Shown here: positions 7,453-15,344 of the stretch, one piece after another | Layout: each line of letters begins with the position of its first letter | Numbering within the stretch: the first letter of the stretch is position 1 | Origin: UBA10908 sp964608965 | Lineage (GTDB): Bacteria; Bacillota; Clostridia; Peptostreptococcales; Anaerovoracaceae | Assembly (NCBI GenBank): GCA_964608965.1 | Contig: CAZSPZ010000027.1 | Coordinates: 1 to 21,889 of the forward strand | Direction: 5' to 3' | DNA length: 21,889 nucleotides | Program-made: the position numbers and the translations under genes | Notes under the pieces: generated by a model | Database searches by the model: none | The model's input: only the letters and a program-made list of their open reading frames with translations | Told to the model about the DNA's origin: nothing

Positions 7453-9135
7453 TTAGTCTTTCTTCCAGGAGCTCTTTAGTCCTACGATTTGATTAAACAC
7501 AGGAGCGCCGTCCTTAGAGAGAATCATGTCCGCAATATAATATCCGTTGCGGAAAAATTGGAATCTGTCACCGGCTTTTGCATCCTTAATCGAAGGTTCT
7601 GCTTTCCCCACAATATCTTGCCTGGACTGGGGATCAAATTCGTTTTTCCCTGTTTCTTCGTTTGGATAAGCAAGGTAGCCATATTGACGAATCGGAATAT
7701 CGACGGCAGTCTTGGCCTCTACCCAATGAATGGTGCCCTTTGGCTTTCTTTCTTCAAAACCGCTGTTGCTCTTTGTGGCAGGGTCGTAAGTGCAGTGAAG
7801 CTCTGTAACATTACCGGAAGCATCCTTTACAATATCGTTGCAGGTGATAAAATACGCACCTTTTAAACGAACTTCATTTCCCGGGAAAAGGCGGAAATAT
7901 TTCTTTGCGGGAATTTCCATGAAATCTTCTCTTTCCACATATATTTCTCTGGAAAAAGGGATTTCCCGGTTGCCCATATCGGGATTGGACATGTTGTTTT
8001 CTATGGGCAGCATCTCCGTTTGGCCTTCCGGATAGTTTGTTATGACCACCTTAAGGGGATCCAAAACAACCATGCGGCTCTGAACTTTGTCTTTTAAGTC
8101 ATCTCTTACGAAATACTCCAGCATGGACATTTCAACTTGGCTGTTCGCCTTGGAAATGCCTACGGCATCGCAAAAAGCCCGAAGAGATTCCGGTGTATAC
8201 CCTCTTCTTCTTATTCCCGCAATCGTGCAGAGTCTGGGATCGTCCCAACCTTCGACCATTCCTTCGCCTACAAGCCTCTTGATATTTCTTTTGCTCATGA
8301 TCGTGTTGGAAAGGTTAAGCTTGGCGAATTCAATCTGTTGCGGCGGTTCCGGCCACTCCAGATTTTGAAGCACCCAGTCGTAAAACGGTCTGTGATCTTC
8401 GAATTCGAGCGTGCAGATAGAATGAGTAATCCCTTCCACCGCGTCTTCGATAGGATGCGCATAGTCGTACATCGGATAAATACACCATTGATCTCCGGTG
8501 TTATGATGAGTTGCGTGGAGTACTCGATAGATTACGGGATCTCTCATATTGATGTTCGGCGAGCCCATATCAATCTTTGCGCGAAGGACGACTTGGCCGT
8601 CTTCGTACTTTCCGGCTCTCATGTCGGAAAAAATCTGAAGGCTCTCTTCTATAGGCCTGTCTCTGTAGGGGCTGTTTGTACCCGGTTCGGTAAGTGTTCC
8701 TCTTGTCGCCTTTATTTCATCTGCGGAAAGTTCGCAAATATAAGCTTTTCCATTTTTAATCAGCTTGACGGCGCCTTCGTACATGGTTTCAAAGTAATCC
8801 GAAGCATAAAGCAGATTATCCCATTTAAAACCGAGCCATTTTACATCTTCTTCGATGGAGCCAACGAATTCTTCGTCTTCCGTGACGGGATTTGTATCAT
8901 CATAACGAAGGTTGCAGCCTCCGCCGTATTTAAGAGCCGTTCCAAAGTTTAAACATATGGATTTGGCGTGGCCAATATGAAGATAGCCGTTGGGCTCCGG
9001 CGGGAAGCGAGTCATCACCTTGCGGCTGTACTTCTGCTGCTCCAAATCTTTATCTATGATTGCATGGATAAAGTTTGTTCCGCCTTCTTTCTCCGGTTGC
9101 TCTTCTTTTAAAGCCTTTTTTATTTCGTCTGCCAT
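7453..9135 (-). CDS. glnS: Glutaminyl-tRNA synthetase
   Basis: 560-residue class I synthetase charging tRNA-Gln directly. RFPPEPNGYLHIGHAKS at 43-59 contains the HIGH motif (53-56) in the GlnRS-specific context; the second motif is MSKR at 280-283 (KMSKS equivalent). An N-terminal extension of about 35 residues precedes the Rossmann fold, and the beta-barrel anticodon-binding domain follows from about residue 335. The PNG and FDD/YDDTNP context separates it from GluRS. ATG start with GGAGGAGG a few bases upstream. Many Firmicutes lack GlnRS and use GatCAB transamidation, so its presence is informative on lineage. Monocistronic: own promoter and terminator. Divergent from the Lrp-type regulator. 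Confidence 0.97.
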   Translation of the reverse strand: MADEIKKALKEEQPEKEGGTNFIHAIIDKDLEQQKYSRKVMTRFPPEPNGYLHIGHAKSICLNFGTALKYGGGCNLRYDDTNPVTEDEEFVGSIEEDVKWLGFKWDNLLYASDYFETMYEGAVKLIKNGKAYICELSADEIKATRGTLTEPGTNSPYRDRPIEESLQIFSDMRAGKYEDGQVVLRAKIDMGSPNINMRDPVIYRVLHATHHNTGDQWCIYPMYDYAHPIEDAVEGITHSICTLEFEDHRPFYDWVLQNLEWPEPPQQIEFAKLNLSNTIMSKRNIKRLVGEGMVEGWDDPRLCTIAGIRRRGYTPESLRAFCDAVGISKANSQVEMSMLEYFVRDDLKDKVQSRMVVLDPLKVVITNYPEGQTEMLPIENNMSNPDMGNREIPFSREIYVEREDFMEIPAKKYFRLFPGNEVRLKGAYFITCNDIVKDASGNVTELHCTYDPATKSNSGFEERKPKGTIHWVEAKTAVDIPIRQYGYLAYPNEETGKNEFDPQSRQDIVGKAEPSIKDAKAGDRFQFFRNGYYIADMILSKDGAPVFNQIVGLKSSWKKD

Positions 9136-9193
9136 GTTTTGCCTCCTCCTTATTTGGGAAACACTGGATTATCAAGTCTGAATAGTGTCTAAT

Positions 9194-9222
9194 ATTATAG
9201 CGTACTATAAGAGATAATGCAA
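9194..9222 (-). promoter_or_regulatory. Sigma-A promoter of glnS
   Basis: Minus strand TTGCAT (9217-9222), 17-nt spacer, consensus TATAAT (9194-9199). The leader would be about 52 nt, too short for a T-box, and no T-box sequence is seen. Confidence 0.85.
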
Positions 9223-9288
9223 AATGTTTTCAACCACTGAAAAATTTGGGCTTTATTCTTCGCTTTTTCTTGATTTTTGATAAAAGTT

Positions 9289-9318
9289 TTGGTAATATAG
9301 CAATATATGCGATATAAT
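9289..9318 (+). promoter_or_regulatory. Promoter of the Lrp/AsnC regulator
   Basis: TTGGTA (9289-9294), 18-nt spacer, consensus TATAAT (9313-9318). Predicted start near 9325, 48 nt before the ATG. The spacing between this and the divergent glnS promoter is very AT-rich, as expected if the Lrp-family protein binds there, but no clear operator repeat is visible. Confidence 0.65.
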
Positions 9319-9372
9319 CACGAATGAAACCGCGATTTATTTGGAATAATTTTTGCAAAACGAGGTGCTATT

Positions 9373-9834
9373 ATGTCTTTGGATATTATCGACGTCAAAA
9401 TTCTTGAAGTCCTGCAGGTGAATGCCCGTGTGTCCATTTCCGAACTTTCAAAGCAAGTGAACCTATCGCTGTCTGCTGTCAGCGAACGTCTTAAAAAACT
9501 TGAAAACAGCAACATCGTTAAACAATATACCGCCATACTCAACGCTGTGGCAATGGAAAAAGAATTATCTGTCATCATGATGATCAGTTTAGAGACTCCC
9601 GCGCAAACAGAGGAATTTAACAATTTCGTGGCGCAGGCAGAAGAAATACTCGAGTGCCACTATATTACCGGAGAATACGACTATGTTCTGAAGATCACAA
9701 CAAAGAACACAGCCTCTCTGGAGCGATTGATGAACCGCATCAAAGGGATTTCCTGCATTAAGCATACGCAGACCAACGTCATACTTTCCAGCGTAAAACA
9801 GCTTTACAGCGTAGCCCCGGTGGCCTCAAAATAA
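9373..9834 (+). CDS. Lrp/AsnC family transcriptional regulator
   Basis: 153 residues, the usual length. N-terminal winged helix-turn-helix (about 4-60; helices ISELSKQVNLS and AVSERLKKLE) followed by the RAM ligand-binding domain (about 65-140; GEYDYVLKI then LSSVKQLY). Such proteins form octamers or dimers and respond to amino acids; often they regulate their own gene or divergent neighbours. GAGGTG precedes the ATG. Divergent from glnS, closed by a terminator at 9845-9893. The effector and targets cannot be told from sequence. Confidence 0.92.
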   Translation: MSLDIIDVKILEVLQVNARVSISELSKQVNLSLSAVSERLKKLENSNIVKQYTAILNAVAMEKELSVIMMISLETPAQTEEFNNFVAQAEEILECHYITGEYDYVLKITTKNTASLERLMNRIKGISCIKHTQTNVILSSVKQLYSVAPVASK

Positions 9835-9844
9835 TTTATCAATA

Positions 9845-9893
9845 AAAAAATCCCGATGAAGCAAACCGTTAAAGGCGCGCATCGGGATTTTTT
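9845..9893. terminator. Bidirectional intrinsic terminator
   Basis: AAAAAATCCCGATG (9845-9858) pairs perfectly with CATCGGGATTTTTT (9880-9893), loop 21 nt. A-run on one side and T-run on the other, so it can end both the lrp-like gene (plus, stop 9834) and the Na/Pi transporter gene (minus, stop 9904). Confidence 0.9.
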
Positions 9894-9903
9894 ATTTCCT
9901 TGA

Positions 9904-11667
9904 TTATATGGCCTCCAGTGCCCCGATCGCATACTTCTCGGAATACTCTTTAAATGCCGTTTCGAATTCCGGGTTGTTTCCGCTCTTTACCTGTTCGGTA
10001 TACTCGTGAGCATCATATTTTCCAAGGGCAACATTGAGAACCGCAATCGCAAGATTGGAACAGTGATCGGATATGCGTTCGCAGTTATTCAAGAGGTCCG
10101 CATGCGCAAAACCCAAGGCAAGCGTGCATTTGCCGCTCTGTAGTCTTTCAACATGGCGCTTTTTTATATCGACGATCAGTACATCTATTACTTCTTCCAA
10201 AGGCTCAACCTTTACAGCCAAAGCCTGATCTTCTTCTTTGTAAGCCTCAATTGTCATGTTCAGTATTTCCGTGATTGCCGCGATCAACAAATCGAGCTCT
10301 TTACGCGCCGGCGCGGAAAAATCCGTTTTTTTATCGTGGAGTTCGCGGGCAACATCCATAATGTTCACCGCATGGTCCCCTATTCGCTCCAAATCGCCTA
10401 TCCCGTGCAACAGTTTTGCCACTTTTAAGCTGTCTTTGTCCGACAGCTGTTTTGAAGCTATTTTTACTAAATAGGAGCCTAGTTTATCTTCAGATTTATC
10501 GAGTATTTCCTCGTTGTCTTCTACTAAATCAGCCTTATCCAAACTAAAGTCATGAATCAACTCAATTGCTCTGAATACGTTGTCTTTTGCGGTATCTGCC
10601 ATTTTCATGACCAGGTTTTCGCATTCGGATATTGCAAAAGAAGGCGATTGAAGGAGACGTTCGTCTAAAAATGCGTACGTATCCTCCGAAGCATCGTCTT
10701 TTACCATAATCATTGCAAGTTTTACAAGCTTTTTCGAAAAGGGCAAAAGAATAATAGTTGTCACAATATTAAATGTGCTATGACAAATTGCTATGCCAAG
10801 CGCATTAATCGGTGTATCGATGAAGCTAAAACCGATGATGCTGTTTAAACCATAAAAACCGGCCAAGCAAATAGCGGTTCCTATCATGTTGAAAGATACA
10901 TGAACCGCAGCAACTCTCTTCGCAGAACGGTTAACGCCGATACTCGATAACATCGCCGTCGCACAAGTTCCGATATTCTGACCCATAATTACCGGTATCG
11001 CCATACCAAACGAAATGGTTCCGGTCAAAGAAAGTGCTTGCAGGATACCTACGGAAGCCGCAGAACTCTGTATGACTCCCGTAAAAATTGTCCCCACGGC
11101 AACACCCAGAATGGGATTTTTAAAAGCGACCAGTAAAGACGCAAACTCCGGCATATCGCCCAGTGGACTAACTGCTTCACTCATCAGCTGCATGCCATAC
11201 ATCAGCACGGCAAAACCGACCATGATTCCACCCACATCTTTGCGTCTTGCTCTTTTTGACACCATGATCATTATGATGCCGACAAGGGCAAACATCGGAG
11301 AGAAGTTCGCGGGCTTCAGCATTTTCATGAAAAAGCTTTCGCTTTCAATCCCTGCAAGGCTCAATATCCAGGCGGTGAGAGTTGTACCTATATTGGACCC
11401 CATGATAATACCTACGGTCTGGCCCAGTTGCATGATGCCGGAGTTGACAAGGCCTACCAGCATAACCGTCAACGCGGATGAACTTTGAATCGCAATCGTG
11501 ATTCCCGCGCCTAAAACCAAACTTTTCAGTGGATTGGAGGTCATTGTTTTTAAGGTTTGCTCCAGTTTTCCACCGCTTACTTTTGTAAGCCCGGTAGACA
11601 TGACGTGCATTCCATAAAGGAAAAATGCCAAGCCTCCACATAGTGTTGTTAAATTAAAAATATCCAT
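9904..11667 (-). CDS. Na+/phosphate cotransporter family protein with PhoU-like domain
   Basis: 587 residues. The first 330 or so are membrane-embedded with the inverted repeat typical of NaPi-II/NptA proteins; each half carries a QSSS-type motif, QSSSA at 61-65 and QSSAA at 200-204. The rest (about 345-560) is a soluble PhoU-like helical domain with the repeated GDLERIGDHAVNI and NNCERISDHCSNL metal/regulatory motifs. Predicted to import phosphate with Na+; the PhoU part is presumed to regulate the pore. ATG start with AGGGGGA about 10 nt upstream. No promoter lies in the 51 bp between it and the tRNA-Arg gene, so it may be read from the tRNA promoter. Confidence 0.92.
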   Translation of the reverse strand: MDIFNLTTLCGGLAFFLYGMHVMSTGLTKVSGGKLEQTLKTMTSNPLKSLVLGAGITIAIQSSSALTVMLVGLVNSGIMQLGQTVGIIMGSNIGTTLTAWILSLAGIESESFFMKMLKPANFSPMFALVGIIMIMVSKRARRKDVGGIMVGFAVLMYGMQLMSEAVSPLGDMPEFASLLVAFKNPILGVAVGTIFTGVIQSSAASVGILQALSLTGTISFGMAIPVIMGQNIGTCATAMLSSIGVNRSAKRVAAVHVSFNMIGTAICLAGFYGLNSIIGFSFIDTPINALGIAICHSTFNIVTTIILLPFSKKLVKLAMIMVKDDASEDTYAFLDERLLQSPSFAISECENLVMKMADTAKDNVFRAIELIHDFSLDKADLVEDNEEILDKSEDKLGSYLVKIASKQLSDKDSLKVAKLLHGIGDLERIGDHAVNIMDVARELHDKKTDFSAPARKELDLLIAAITEILNMTIEAYKEEDQALAVKVEPLEEVIDVLIVDIKKRHVERLQSGKCTLALGFAHADLLNNCERISDHCSNLAIAVLNVALGKYDAHEYTEQVKSGNNPEFETAFKEYSEKYAIGALEAI

Positions 11668-11683
11668 TGCTTACGATCCCCCT

Positions 11684-11714
11684 AAAAAGGGCGGCCTTTT
11701 CAGGTCGCTCTTTT
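11684..11714. terminator. Hairpin after tRNA-Arg, possible terminator
   Basis: AAAAGGGCGGCC (11685-11696) faces GGTCGCTCTTTT (11703-11714) around a 6-nt loop. In minus-strand RNA (tRNA direction) it has two A-C mismatches and then five U; in plus-strand RNA the same positions are G-U wobbles and the stem is continuous. It may partly terminate tRNA transcription before the Na/Pi gene, or stop antisense transcription. Confidence 0.45.
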
Positions 11715-11718
11715 GGTG

Positions 11719-11793
11719 TGGCACCCCCAGGCGGAATCGAACCACCAACAAAGGTTTAGGAAACCTCCGTTATATCCGTTTAACTATGGGGGC
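11719..11793 (-). tRNA. tRNA-Arg (anticodon CCT)
   Basis: 75 nt with CCA encoded. Acceptor GCCCCCA/TGGGGGT (first pair G-U), D stem GTTA/TAAC, anticodon stem GAGGT/ACCTT around loop TTCCTAA giving anticodon CCT (reads AGG), 4-nt variable region, T stem GGTGG/CCGCC with loop TTCGATT. Folded by eye into a standard cloverleaf. It has its own strong promoter at 11828-11856 with a leader of about 28 nt. Confidence 0.95.
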
Positions 11794-11827
11794 ATATTTA
11801 TGAGTGTTCAAATGAGCGAACGCCTTA

Positions 11828-11856
11828 ATTATGTATTAGAAAAAGATTTGCGTCAA
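11828..11856 (-). promoter_or_regulatory. Sigma-A promoter of tRNA-Arg, overlapping the 3' end of cvpA
   Basis: Minus strand TTGACG (11851-11856), 17-nt spacer, CATAAT (11828-11833). The -35 and most of the spacer are inside the last codons of the CvpA-family gene (stop ends at 11836). The predicted start near 11821 gives a short 5' leader for RNase P. Confidence 0.75.
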
Positions 11857-12555
11857 GATAAATATCGGGTTATTGTCGTATATACGGATGGCAAAAGTAG
11901 AGCTATAGAGCTGCTCCAGCAGAACGTCGCTTTCCATAAAATTGGCAAGAGGCAAGAAAAATGCCAATAGAATGCATATCAATAAAGCGCCTCTGACGGC
12001 ACCAAAAACAACACCCAAAATACCATCCGAGAACCCGATGATACCTTTTCTTTTTTTCTTGCTGAAAAGAAGAATGATGATGAAAAATATCAACTTGATG
12101 ACGACGATGATGATCAGCAGAGCAACGATGGAAAAAATAATACTGACGAGATTGTCGACGGTGTTTGTTCCGATGACGCTCACAGCATCCGAAAAATAAT
12201 CTGAAAGAACACGGGGAATGCCTTGAAGGATTCCGTCGGCGGAAAACGGCAGCTCTATGGCCGAAGAAGAGGAAGCTGTGATATTTTCAGCTGTTCCCAC
12301 ACCCATACCGGAAGAGATAGTGTCCCCGATATTGGCTCCAAGGACAGACAAACGTTCTGTAAGTGTACGGCGCAGGTTTTCTTCCATGCCTGTACTTTCT
12401 TTTAGAATAGACGCAACTGTGGGAGTCCATACAAAGCCCAGAATGATGGCCAAAATCCAACCGATTGTATGCAAAAAAGATTCGGTAAAACCTTTTCTGT
12501 AACCGACTATCATTGATAATACCAGGATCATTCCCAGACAAATGTCTAAAATCAC
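11836..12555 (-). CDS. CvpA family membrane protein
   Basis: 239 residues. About four hydrophobic segments: 2-20, 25-45, about 130-155 and about 175-200, with the CvpA-typical start (DICLGMILVLSMIVGYRKGF) and the late GFSDGILGVVFGAVRGALL block. E. coli CvpA is linked to colicin V production and envelope integrity; the biochemical role in Firmicutes is unknown. The GTG at 12555 is chosen because it follows AAAGGA with 7 nt spacing and lies downstream of a clear promoter; earlier in-frame ATGs (12621, 12588) fall upstream of or inside that promoter. The 3' end contains the tRNA-Arg promoter. Confidence 0.85.
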   Translation of the reverse strand: MILDICLGMILVLSMIVGYRKGFTESFLHTIGWILAIILGFVWTPTVASILKESTGMEENLRRTLTERLSVLGANIGDTISSGMGVGTAENITASSSSAIELPFSADGILQGIPRVLSDYFSDAVSVIGTNTVDNLVSIIFSIVALLIIIVVIKLIFFIIILLFSKKKRKGIIGFSDGILGVVFGAVRGALLICILLAFFLPLANFMESDVLLEQLYSSTFAIRIYDNNPIFILTQIFF

Positions 12556-12586
12556 ACAAACGTCCTTTCCAAATAGAGCTACGCTC

Positions 12587-12615
12587 ATCTTACCAATCAA
12601 AGCCATAAATATCAA
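12587..12615 (-). promoter_or_regulatory. Sigma-A promoter of cvpA
   Basis: Minus strand TTGATA (12610-12615), 17-nt spacer, TAAGAT (12587-12592). Predicted start near 12580, 25 nt before the GTG start. It supports the short form of the protein. Confidence 0.7.
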
Positions 12616-12641
12616 GCACAACCGCCGTCATTACAAAATCG

Positions 12642-12670
12642 TTGAAAATCCACAAGCACTATGGTAATAT
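12642..12670 (+). promoter_or_regulatory. Sigma-A promoter of tadA
   Basis: TTGAAA (12642-12647), 17-nt spacer, TAATAT (12665-12670). Divergent from the cvpA promoter, with the -35 boxes 26 bp apart. Predicted start near 12677, so the in-frame ATG at 12642 cannot be used. Confidence 0.75.
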
Positions 12671-12707
12671 AAGAAGCATGTTTTGTCTGCATGCAGAGGA
12701 AAGTATG

Positions 12708-13160
12708 ATGCAAACCCACGAAGATTATATGAGAGAAGCGCTTACGGAAGCAAAAACCGCTTATGCGCAAGGGGAAGTGCCCATCGGAGCTGTCATCGTT
12801 AAAGACGGTCTGATCATAGGCAGAGGTCGCAACAGCACAGAAAAGTCTAAGGACCCCACTTCTCATGCAGAAATGCTCGCCATAAGAGAGGCTGCCGGAA
12901 CTTTGGGCGGATGGCGCCTTACAGGCTGCGATATGTATGTTACGGTCGAACCCTGCTCCATGTGCGCGGGCGCAATCGTACTGTCCAGACTGTCCGGCCT
13001 ATACATCGGGACGGAAGACCCGAAAGCAGGCGCATGTGTATCCCTGAACAATATCGTTACCGATACGAGACTCAACCATCAGGTAGAGCTTCATATGGGG
13101 ATATTGAAAGAAGATTGTCAGCAGTTGCTCCGGGATTTTTTCCGGGAATTGCGAAAATAA
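12708..13160 (+). CDS. tadA: tRNA-specific adenosine deaminase TadA
   Basis: 150 residues. Converts A34 to inosine in the anticodon of tRNA-Arg(ACG). Zinc deaminase fold: VPIGAVIV at 24-31, HAEMLAI at 53-59 (His53 ligand, Glu55 shuttle), PCSMCAGAI at 82-90 (Cys83 and Cys86 ligands). The GGWRL and GTEDPKAGA stretches fit TadA rather than other deaminases. GAGGA lies 7 nt before the ATG at 12708 and 4 nt before a tandem ATG at 12705; I take the better-spaced one. Downstream gene follows after 27 nt without a terminator, so the two are probably co-transcribed. Confidence 0.93.
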   Translation: MQTHEDYMREALTEAKTAYAQGEVPIGAVIVKDGLIIGRGRNSTEKSKDPTSHAEMLAIREAAGTLGGWRLTGCDMYVTVEPCSMCAGAIVLSRLSGLYIGTEDPKAGACVSLNNIVTDTRLNHQVELHMGILKEDCQQLLRDFFRELRK

Positions 13161-13187
13161 ACCAGCAACATTGGAGGAAAATAAAGA

Positions 13188-14069
13188 ATGAAACGTATAA
13201 CAGCGCTACTCAGCCTGATATTGATCCTGGCGGCAGTAATGAGTCCTATAGCATTTGCTTCGGGGCTGGAAGTGACAAATGTTACGCCTGCAGATGGAGA
13301 AACCGGCAAGCAACCCCAAAACATGGCGGTAAAAGTGACATTCAGCGAAGACATGATGGACGAGGGCGTGATATCACGAAATAAATCTAAATTTAAAATC
13401 ACCGACGAAAAAGGTGTCCAACAACCGTTCGAGATCATCTACAGCAAGGAAAAGTACCCCAATGAACTATGGCTTGTCCTTGAAAGTACACTGGAATCAG
13501 ATGCAGAATATAAAGTGGAAATCATGCCGGGCATTGTGTCGGCTCTAGGCAACAGTTTGGATTCAGGCATCAACACTACTTTTAAAACCAGAAACACCTC
13601 GACCGACAGCAAGGTCAGTTTGGGACTTATGGTCGTTATGATGGCGTTCATGTTCATTGCCACATCCAAAGCCACAAAAAAGGCGGTTGAAAAAGATAAC
13701 TTCGAAGCGTCAGGCAAAATTAAAGAAGAGAATCTCAATCCTTATAAGATTGCAAAAATAAAGGGAATCTCCTTGGAAGATGCCACGGCATACGTCGAAA
13801 AGGAAAAAGCTAAAATTGCAAAGCGGGAGCAAAAGCTCGAAGAGGAGCGTATCAGAAAAGAGGCGGAAAAAGCTGCAGAAATAGCGGCAATCGAAGAGGA
13901 ACTTTCCGCTGCGGAACAAAAATCCGGAAATTATAAAGTCTCCGCCCCCAAGTCAATTAAAGCCATAGGCGGCAGAGTGCCAAAGTCGGTTGTAAAAAAG
14001 AACAGAGAAAAAAGAGAAGCGGCAAAAGCCGCAGGTAAAGCGAAAGCTAAGAATAAGAAGAAAAAGTAG
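13188..14069 (+). CDS. Membrane-anchored Ig-like (Big_5-type) protein with cytoplasmic coiled coil
   Basis: 293 residues, function unknown. A signal peptide (1-24, likely cut after AFA) leads into an extracytoplasmic beta-rich region (26-135) with VTPADGETGKQPQNMAVKVTF, the pattern of SbsA/Big_5 Ig-like domains. A single hydrophobic segment follows (143-159, LGLMVVMMAFMFIA), then a long charged helix (about 160-245, Lys/Glu/Ala-rich coiled coil) and a very basic tail ending KAKAKNKKKK. Predicted topology is Ig-like domain outside, coiled coil and basic tail inside. RBS GGAGG 10 nt before the ATG. Second gene after tadA, closed by a terminator at 14081-14111. Gene is real by codon pattern, RBS and signal peptide; I do not recognise a characterised relative. 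Confidence 0.85.
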   Translation: MKRITALLSLILILAAVMSPIAFASGLEVTNVTPADGETGKQPQNMAVKVTFSEDMMDEGVISRNKSKFKITDEKGVQQPFEIIYSKEKYPNELWLVLESTLESDAEYKVEIMPGIVSALGNSLDSGINTTFKTRNTSTDSKVSLGLMVVMMAFMFIATSKATKKAVEKDNFEASGKIKEENLNPYKIAKIKGISLEDATAYVEKEKAKIAKREQKLEEERIRKEAEKAAEIAAIEEELSAAEQKSGNYKVSAPKSIKAIGGRVPKSVVKKNREKREAAKAAGKAKAKNKKKK

Positions 14070-14080
14070 TATGGAATAAA

Positions 14081-14111
14081 AAGAAGAGGGGTAAAACCCT
14101 CTTCTTTTTTT
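14081..14111. terminator. Bidirectional intrinsic terminator between Ig-like gene and alr
   Basis: AAGAAGAGGG (14081-14090) pairs with CCCTCTTCTT (14097-14106), loop GTAAAA, with a T-run on the plus side (to 14111) and an A-run on the other. It serves the plus-strand gene ending at 14069 and alr (minus), whose stop ends at 14137. Confidence 0.88.
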
Positions 14112-14136
14112 ATCCGACAACTTATTTTTTACAGTG

Positions 14137-15267
14137 CTATTTTATATACAGATATGGCAGTCTGACGCTGCAACCACAGGTAATGTCGTTGGCTATGGTT
14201 CCGCAGCCGGCTCCGATGTCTTCCGCTTTAATTTCAAGTTCTCCGCCCTTGCCGATAATAACGACTTCATCTCCCATTTTCACATTGGGGATATCGGTTA
14301 CATCCAGCATGCATTGATCCATACATATTACGCCGGCAAAGGGTGCAAATCGACCGTTCACGATAGCGTGCCCTTCGTTCCACCACGTTCTTGGAATGCC
14401 ATCGGCATAGCCCATGGCCAGCGTTGCAATCGTGCTTGGCTTTGTAGTAATCAATGTGCGGTCGTAGCTTACTGAGAATCCTTCGGGTACATTTTTCAGT
14501 TGAACGATATTCGCCTTGACGGACATAACAGGTTCTATGCCCGGCACCAGCGTACATCCGCTTTGGTATCTTCCATAAAAAATTCCGCCGGGACGGCATA
14601 AATCGAAATGAGAGCTTGGCCTGTCCATTGTCGCAGGGCTGTTTGCCAGCGTGCAAAGGTAAAAATCCAACCCTCTTGCGATCAGAGCGTCTCTGATAAA
14701 GTTAAAGCGGCGTTCCTGCTTGTCGGCATACTCTCTGTCTGCGTGGTCGGAAGTAGAGAAGTGAGATATTATGCCTGCGACCTTAATTCCCGGCAATTTG
14801 CTGGCGGCCACGATTTCTTCTATCGCAAGCGGATCTTTTGCCTGGTAGCCTATGCGCCCCATGCCGGTATCTATTACGCCCAGCACTTCTGCCGTTGCCT
14901 TTTGTTTTGTCGCTTCCGCCGAAAGTGCTTTCGCGTAGGAAATGCTGGAGAAACCTGTTGTAATGTTATATTTGATCACCGTATCCACGTACATTTCCGG
15001 AACAAGGCTCAGCATAATGATTCTGTCTTTAAGTCCTGCGTCTCGCAACTGAATCGCTTCGCTTAAGGTCGAAATCCCGAATGTATGAATTCCGTTTTTT
15101 TGCATGACCTTAACACATTCTAAAACGCCGTGTCCGTATGCGTTAGATTTGACAATGCCGCAAACCTCTGATCCTTTTGCTACGTGGGATTGAATGATTT
15201 TAATGTTGTTTTCCAACGCCTTTAAGTCTATTTCAACCCAAGCCGGGCGAAGACCTTCCTTAAACAT
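14137..15267 (-). CDS. alr: Alanine racemase
   Basis: 376-residue PLP enzyme interconverting L- and D-alanine for peptidoglycan. VKSNAYGHG at 39-47 carries the PLP lysine Lys40; Tyr268 in SYDR is the second catalytic base (most homologues have SYGR). CRPGGIFYG (224-232), MGYADG and CMDQ also match. The ATG at 15267 follows AAGGAGGTG with ideal spacing; an upstream in-frame ATG at 15285 would place that RBS inside the gene and is rejected. Monocistronic, with a promoter at 15316-15344 and the bidirectional terminator after it. Confidence 0.95.
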   Translation of the reverse strand: MFKEGLRPAWVEIDLKALENNIKIIQSHVAKGSEVCGIVKSNAYGHGVLECVKVMQKNGIHTFGISTLSEAIQLRDAGLKDRIIMLSLVPEMYVDTVIKYNITTGFSSISYAKALSAEATKQKATAEVLGVIDTGMGRIGYQAKDPLAIEEIVAASKLPGIKVAGIISHFSTSDHADREYADKQERRFNFIRDALIARGLDFYLCTLANSPATMDRPSSHFDLCRPGGIFYGRYQSGCTLVPGIEPVMSVKANIVQLKNVPEGFSVSYDRTLITTKPSTIATLAMGYADGIPRTWWNEGHAIVNGRFAPFAGVICMDQCMLDVTDIPNVKMGDEVVIIGKGGELEIKAEDIGAGCGTIANDITCGCSVRLPYLYIK

Positions 15268-15315
15268 CAATGCACCTCCTTGCATTTTTGTGCCATAATT
15301 TTATGTCGCAGTTTC

Positions 15316-15344
15316 AGTATACCGCCCCAAAAAATAGATTGCAA
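15316..15344 (-). promoter_or_regulatory. Sigma-A promoter of alr
   Basis: Minus strand TTGCAA (15339-15344), 17-nt spacer, TATACT (15316-15321). Predicted start near 15309, 42 nt before the ATG. Its -35 is the same palindromic hexamer used by the divergent SDR gene. Confidence 0.8.

Noticed and set aside
8137..8952. 271-codon open frame on the plus strand opposite glnS
   Set aside because: Lies entirely antisense to a full-length GlnRS with all motifs; no RBS; composition is that of a mirror frame.
9136..9193. T-box leader for glnS
   Set aside because: Promoter placement leaves a leader of only about 52 nt, without a T-box sequence or specifier stem.
11713..11970. 85-codon plus-strand open frame
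   Set aside because: Runs through the tRNA-Arg gene and the 3' end of cvpA on the opposite strand; no RBS or recognisable domain.
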